This document shows, one piece after another, positions 6,262 through 9,048 of a stretch of DNA of 9,048 nt (its first letter is position 1; every line of letters begins with the position of its first letter). Under the pieces are notes generated by a model. The model was not told where the DNA came from, did no database searches, and saw only the letters and a program-made list of their open reading frames with translations. The translations under genes were made by a program, and so were the position numbers. Where the stretch lies: positions 95,655-104,702 of the forward strand of contig NVSQ01000002.1 in NCBI GenBank assembly GCA_002401285.1, given 5' to 3'. Source of the DNA: SAR202 cluster bacterium (GTDB taxonomy: Bacteria > Chloroflexota > Dehalococcoidia > UBA3495).

Positions 6262-7887
6262 ATGGCGGATAAACAGCTAACTTTTAGTGCAGAAGCGCGA
6301 ACCAGCTTGATGCGCGGCGTAGACGAACTGAGCCGTGTCGTTGGTTTAACCCTGGGGCCCAGCGGCAGAAACGTACTCTTCAGCCGCATGTTCGGCTTGC
6401 CGGTGGTTTGCAGCGACGGCGTTACCATCGCCAAAGAGATCGAACTGCCCGACGCCTACGAAAACATGGGCGCGCAACTGGTCAAAGAAGCCGCGTCCAA
6501 GACTAACGATGTGGTCGGAGACGGCACCACCACATCAGTGGTGTTGACCCAGGCGATCGTACGCCAGGGATTCCTCAACGTTGCCGCCGGCGCCAGCGGT
6601 ATGGCCTTGAAATCCGGCATCGAGAAGGCGGTTGAAACCGTCGTGACCGAGTTGAAACAAATGGCGATCCCCGTGGAAAACCGGGACCAGATCGCCCGGG
6701 TAGCGGCCCTTTCCGCCCATGAAGAGGCCATCGCCCAACTACTGGCAGACGCCATGGACAAAGTTGGTCGGGAGGGCGTCATCACCATCGAGGAATCCAA
6801 AGCCATGGACGACGAGCTGGAAGTCGTAGAAGGTGTCCGGATAGACCGGGGCTATCTTTCGCCCCACTTCGTCACCGACACCGACCGTATGGAAGCGGCG
6901 TTGGACGATCCCCTCTTCTTGATCACCGATCAAAAACTTAGCTCGCCCACCGACATCGTCGCCACTATGGAAATGGTGATTGCAGAGGGCCGCCGGCCCT
7001 TGGTAGTCATAGCGGAGGATGTTGACGGTGAGGCATTGGCGACCCTTGTGGTCAACAAGATGCGTGGCACTCTTGGTTGTGTAGCCATCAAAGCCCCCGG
7101 GTTTGGAGAACGCCGAAAGGCCCTGCTGGAGGATATGGCCATCTTGACCGGCAGCACGGTCATCAGCAGCGACGTGGGCCTGCGCTTGGACAGCGTGGAG
7201 ATGTCGCATCTCGGATCGGCTAGAAGATTGGTTGCCCTAAAAGACGACTCAACCATCATAGATGGCCGAGGTTCGGCGGACGCCGTCAAGGACCGCGCAG
7301 CGCAGCTTAAGGTCCAGATCGAAGAGACTAGTTCCGACTACGATAGGGAAAAGCTAGAGGAGCGTCTTGCCTCTCTGGTGGGAGGCGTGGCCGTCATCAA
7401 GATCGGCGGGACCACCGAGCCGGAAGTCAATGAGCGTAAATCACGAGCCGAAGATGCCCTATCCGCAACCAAAGCAGCGGTCGAGGAAGGTATCGTGCCC
7501 GGCGGCGGCGTGGCCATGATTCGAGCCGAGAGCGCCGTAGAGAAGTTGGAGTCAACGCTGAGCGGCGAGGAGGCTTTGGGCGCCCGGTTGGTAAGGCAAG
7601 CACTGAGCGCGCCACTGATCCTGATATGCGAAAACGCCGGCCACCGCGGCGAGGTAATTCTTAACGAAGTTCGCAACGGCGAGGGCGACTGGGGATTCGA
7701 CGCCGAGGAGGGTGAGTATTGCCACCTGATGGAACGCGGCATCGTCGACCCGTTGAAGGTAACCCGTTCCGCCTTGGAGAACGCCGGCAGCATAGCGGGA
7801 ATGATGCTAACCACTCAGGCCGTGATCACCGAGATTCCCGTCGTAGTGCCGTTGCCCCAAGACGTCCAAGACTTCATGCACGACTAG
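6262..7887 (+). CDS. groEL: GroEL-type (group I) 60-kDa chaperonin, without GGM tail
   Basis: This 541-residue chaperonin would form ATP-driven double-ring folding chambers in the cytoplasm. The ATPase residues align in E. coli numbering: D52 ([12 protein letters not shown]), D87 ([10 protein letters not shown], 86-95) and D398 ([21 protein letters not shown], 396-416). Other landmarks are [11 protein letters not shown] (30-40, with Ser where most have Lys34), RGYLSPHF (196-203), [21 protein letters not shown] (247-267), [22 protein letters not shown] (276-297) and [20 protein letters not shown] (496-515). The C-terminus ends [16 protein letters not shown], so the Gly-Gly-Met tail of canonical GroEL is missing. 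The ATG has AGGAG (6251-6255) 6 nt upstream. No groES is adjacent; folK lies before it and a small ORF plus dut after it. It may be a second, diverged paralogue. The symbol names the family, not proof that it is the main copy. Confidence 0.95.
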   Translation: MADKQLTFSAEARTSLMRGVDELSRVVGLTLGPSGRNVLFSRMFGLPVVCSDGVTIAKEIELPDAYENMGAQLVKEAASKTNDVVGDGTTTSVVLTQAIVRQGFLNVAAGASGMALKSGIEKAVETVVTELKQMAIPVENRDQIARVAALSAHEEAIAQLLADAMDKVGREGVITIEESKAMDDELEVVEGVRIDRGYLSPHFVTDTDRMEAALDDPLFLITDQKLSSPTDIVATMEMVIAEGRRPLVVIAEDVDGEALATLVVNKMRGTLGCVAIKAPGFGERRKALLEDMAILTGSTVISSDVGLRLDSVEMSHLGSARRLVALKDDSTIIDGRGSADAVKDRAAQLKVQIEETSSDYDREKLEERLASLVGGVAVIKIGGTTEPEVNERKSRAEDALSATKAAVEEGIVPGGGVAMIRAESAVEKLESTLSGEEALGARLVRQALSAPLILICENAGHRGEVILNEVRNGEGDWGFDAEEGEYCHLMERGIVDPLKVTRSALENAGSIAGMMLTTQAVITEIPVVVPLPQDVQDFMHD

Positions 7888-7931
7888 GTCCATCCCGGTT
7901 CTTAACTCCGCATTCTAGGGAGAAGAAACTA

Positions 7932-7997
7932 ATGGCCCGGAATGTCATCGCCAAACCGGCGGTAATGTCCGGGCCAGAATTTTGGCAAGCGACATGA
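7932..7997 (+). CDS. Putative 21-codon leader peptide upstream of dut
   Basis: A short ORF starts with ATG at 7932 (MARNVIAKPA...) and stops with TGA at 7995-7997, giving 21 residues. AGGGAGAAG lies just upstream (GGGAG at 7918-7922, 9 nt spacing), a better ribosome site than any other candidate in the groEL-dut gap. Its stop overlaps the dut ATG as ATGA, the standard coupling arrangement. I recognise no family. It could be a regulatory leader whose translation opens the dut start, a micro-protein, or a chance ORF. The frame continues upstream as an open shadow inside groEL, so the ribosome site and the ATGA overlap are the main evidence. No amino acid is enriched enough to suggest amino-acid attenuation. 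Confidence 0.5.
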   Translation: MARNVIAKPAVMSGPEFWQAT

Positions 7998-8000
7998 CAT
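7942..8000 (+). promoter_or_regulatory. Candidate RNA hairpin covering the dut start codon
   Basis: ATGTCAT (7942-7948) pairs with ATGACAT (7994-8000), which contains the dut ATG. GCCAA (7950-7954) can also pair with TTGGC (7982-7986). The 5' strand lies inside the 21-codon ORF, so a ribosome translating that ORF would melt the stem. A competing 7-bp stem, GGCCCGG (7934-7940) with CCGGGCC (7969-7975), overlaps the leader's own start. The two pairings interleave, so they exclude each other or form a pseudoknot. The stems are short and unproven. Confidence 0.35.
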
Positions 8001-8512
8001 CTAACGCTCTGGACCGGAATTCAATCGCGGAGTTGATCCTAGGTTCGTCACGCCTCATCGAGTCGTACCTATCTCTGGACGAGCAGCTTCAGCCTAACGG
8101 ATTCGACCTGAGCCTGAAAGAAGTCTCTCGCCTGACCTCCGGAGGCACCATGGGATCCGGGCCGGATCAACGGACATTATCAGACACCGAAATCCTGGAT
8201 TTCGACCGGGAAGGCTGGCTTCGCTTATCCTTCGGACCTTACTTGATCAGCTTCAATGAGATCGTTAACCTCCCGCTGGATCTGATGGCCTTGGGCCGTC
8301 CCAGGTCCAGCCTGTTGCGCAGCGGGGTGAGTATCCACACCGCTGTTTGGGACGCCGGCTACCGAGGCCGCTCTCAAGCGTTACTGGTGGTGTATAACGA
8401 TCAAGGCTACGCGATGCAACGAGATGCACGCCTGATGCAATTGGTGTTCTTCCACCTAACCCAGCCGGTGAGCCAGGGATACCAGGGCCGGTTCCACGGC
8501 GAGAACCTTTAG
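7994..8512 (+). CDS. dut: Deoxyuridine 5'-triphosphate nucleotidohydrolase (archaeal-type, Dcd/Dut superfamily)
   Basis: This 172-residue protein would hydrolyse dUTP to dUMP and pyrophosphate, limiting uracil in DNA and feeding thymidylate synthesis. Superfamily landmarks are QPNGFDLSLKEV (33-44), GRPRSSLLRSGVSIHTAVWDAGYRGRSQ (101-128; Arg-Ser-Ser phosphate-binding loop and Asp120 of the D-x-G-Y motif), ALLVVYNDQGYAMQRDARLMQLVFF (129-153) and the C-terminal GYQGRFHGENL. The glutamate that drives deamination in Dcd enzymes is not found after the G-Y-R-G motif, where LLVV is read instead. This favours dUTPase over dCTP deaminase. ATG 7994 is preferred to the TTG at 7982 because it overlaps the preceding small ORF as ATGA. 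dCTP deaminase annotation by similarity is the main alternative. Confidence 0.85.
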   Translation: MTSNALDRNSIAELILGSSRLIESYLSLDEQLQPNGFDLSLKEVSRLTSGGTMGSGPDQRTLSDTEILDFDREGWLRLSFGPYLISFNEIVNLPLDLMALGRPRSSLLRSGVSIHTAVWDAGYRGRSQALLVVYNDQGYAMQRDARLMQLVFFHLTQPVSQGYQGRFHGENL

Positions 8513-8605
8513 AGGATTCGCATCCGTTAACGCCGGACCGGCAGGACGCGGTTGCCGGAAGCACGCCAGTGGATTTTCCCAAAAGGTGCGCGGGATCTCC
8601 ACCGG

Positions 8606-8614
8606 TGGGATAAT
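8606..8614 (+). promoter_or_regulatory. Possible extended -10 promoter before queG
   Basis: TGG followed by GATAAT (8609-8614) fits an extended -10 element (TGn plus 5 of 6 matches). No recognisable -35 lies 17 nt upstream. Transcription would begin about 10 nt before the queG GTG, giving a very short leader. Weak evidence. Confidence 0.25.
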
Positions 8615-8629
8615 AGGTCCGGTGCATCA

Positions 8630-9048
8630 GTGAATAACTTAAAACAAACCGTCACCGGCTACGCGCTGGAACTGGGGTTCGACCTAGTGCGTATCACCTC
8701 GACTGACGATTTCGTCCAAGACAGGGAAATAGCCCTGGAGCGCTTGCGTGACGGCTTGATGGACGGTCTGCCCTGGTATCACCAGGCTCGCGTCATGCGG
8801 GGGACCAGCCCGCAAGAGCTTTTACCGGGCGCCCGCTCAATCATATGTTTGGGCCTCAGCTACTATCGCCCGGTTCTTTCCGATGGTACCGCCCCCCGAT
8901 CGGCGGGGAAGGTGGCACAGTACGCCCGGCTCCAGGACTACCATAAAGTTATGAAGACCCGGATGCGCGACTACGTTCGGGGCTTATCTTCCCAGCTGGA
9001 AACACCGATCGACGCTCGGTGGTATGTGGATGACGGCCCCATGCTGGA
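8630..9048 (+). CDS. queG: Epoxyqueuosine reductase, 5' part
   Basis: The gene runs off the right edge; 139 N-terminal residues are visible. QueG is a cobalamin- and iron-sulfur-dependent enzyme that reduces epoxyqueuosine to queuosine in the tRNA wobble position. The visible part matches the family N-terminal domain: ALELGFDLVRI (12-22), GLPWYHQARVMRG (46-58), ELLPGARSIICLGLSYY (63-79), GKVAQYARLQDYHKVMKTRM (93-112) and WYVDDGPML (131-139). Asp134 is at the place of the proposed general-acid aspartate (V-D-x-G-P). The 4Fe-4S ferredoxin part and HEAT-like C-terminus are outside the window. GTG 8630 is chosen because family proteins begin shortly before the A-x-E-L-G-F-D motif. GGTG 5 nt upstream is a weak ribosome site, and the frame stays open further upstream. 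It lies 117 bp after dut. Confidence 0.9.
   Translation, partial: MNNLKQTVTGYALELGFDLVRITSTDDFVQDREIALERLRDGLMDGLPWYHQARVMRGTSPQELLPGARSIICLGLSYYRPVLSDGTAPRSAGKVAQYARLQDYHKVMKTRMRDYVRGLSSQLETPIDARWYVDDGPML

Noticed and set aside
7338..7814. 158-codon minus-strand frame within groEL
   Set aside because: Ser/Arg/Pro-rich shadow composition opposite the conserved chaperonin; no independent evidence.
8600..8624. CACCGG/CCGGTG inverted repeat before queG as a riboswitch or operator
   Set aside because: Only 6 bp per arm in a CG-rich gap, with no conserved riboswitch features. The preQ1 or cobalamin riboswitch motifs I know are not visible.

Overview
The window is a compact stretch of bacterial chromosome of moderately high GC. 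It carries housekeeping and catabolic genes, with no phage, insertion-sequence transposase or CRISPR signal. The gene content fits a Chloroflexota bacterium, perhaps of the Dehalococcoidia/SAR202 kind: a luciferase-like flavin oxidoreductase, an orphan acyl-CoA carboxylase beta chain, a GroEL without a Gly-Met tail, an archaeal-type dUTPase, and an isochorismatase-fold protein with the ATSGVV variant motif. That placement is inferred from memory of gene families, not from a search.

Layout. Bases 1-338 hold the 3' end of an isochorismatase-fold gene (+). A near-perfect 33-bp palindrome follows at the convergent junction. Bases 476-4578 are a minus-strand block read right to left: acyl-CoA carboxyltransferase (4578-3013), LLM flavin oxidoreductase (2941-1934), and the RarA/MgsA AAA+ ATPase (1816-476). 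Related palindromic sequences fill both gaps flanking the oxidoreductase gene, and one contains a likely terminator. A divergent intergenic region (4579-4705) with a long inverted repeat separates this block from the plus-strand genes. These are folP and folK (overlapping by 13 bp), then a strong-looking promoter and a tailless GroEL. Next comes a tiny 21-codon ORF that ends in an ATGA overlap with a dUTPase gene, and finally the start of queG, which runs off the right edge.

Functionally, folP and folK make consecutive inputs of the folate pathway and look translationally coupled. dUTPase supplies dUMP for folate-dependent thymidylate synthesis and keeps uracil out of DNA. RarA works at stalled replication forks. 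QueG finishes queuosine synthesis in tRNA. The carboxyltransferase and LLM oxidoreductase may share a transcript, but no biotin carboxylase or biotin carrier gene is nearby.

I found no clearly new multi-gene system. The most unusual points are: (i) the 21-codon ORF before dut, whose sequence can form two competing stems covering its own and the dut start codons; (ii) the related palindromes bracketing the oxidoreductase gene; (iii) the inverted repeat overlapping a predicted promoter between the carboxylase and folP; and (iv) a GroEL with intact ATPase residues but no adjacent groES, no CIRCE operator and no GGM tail.
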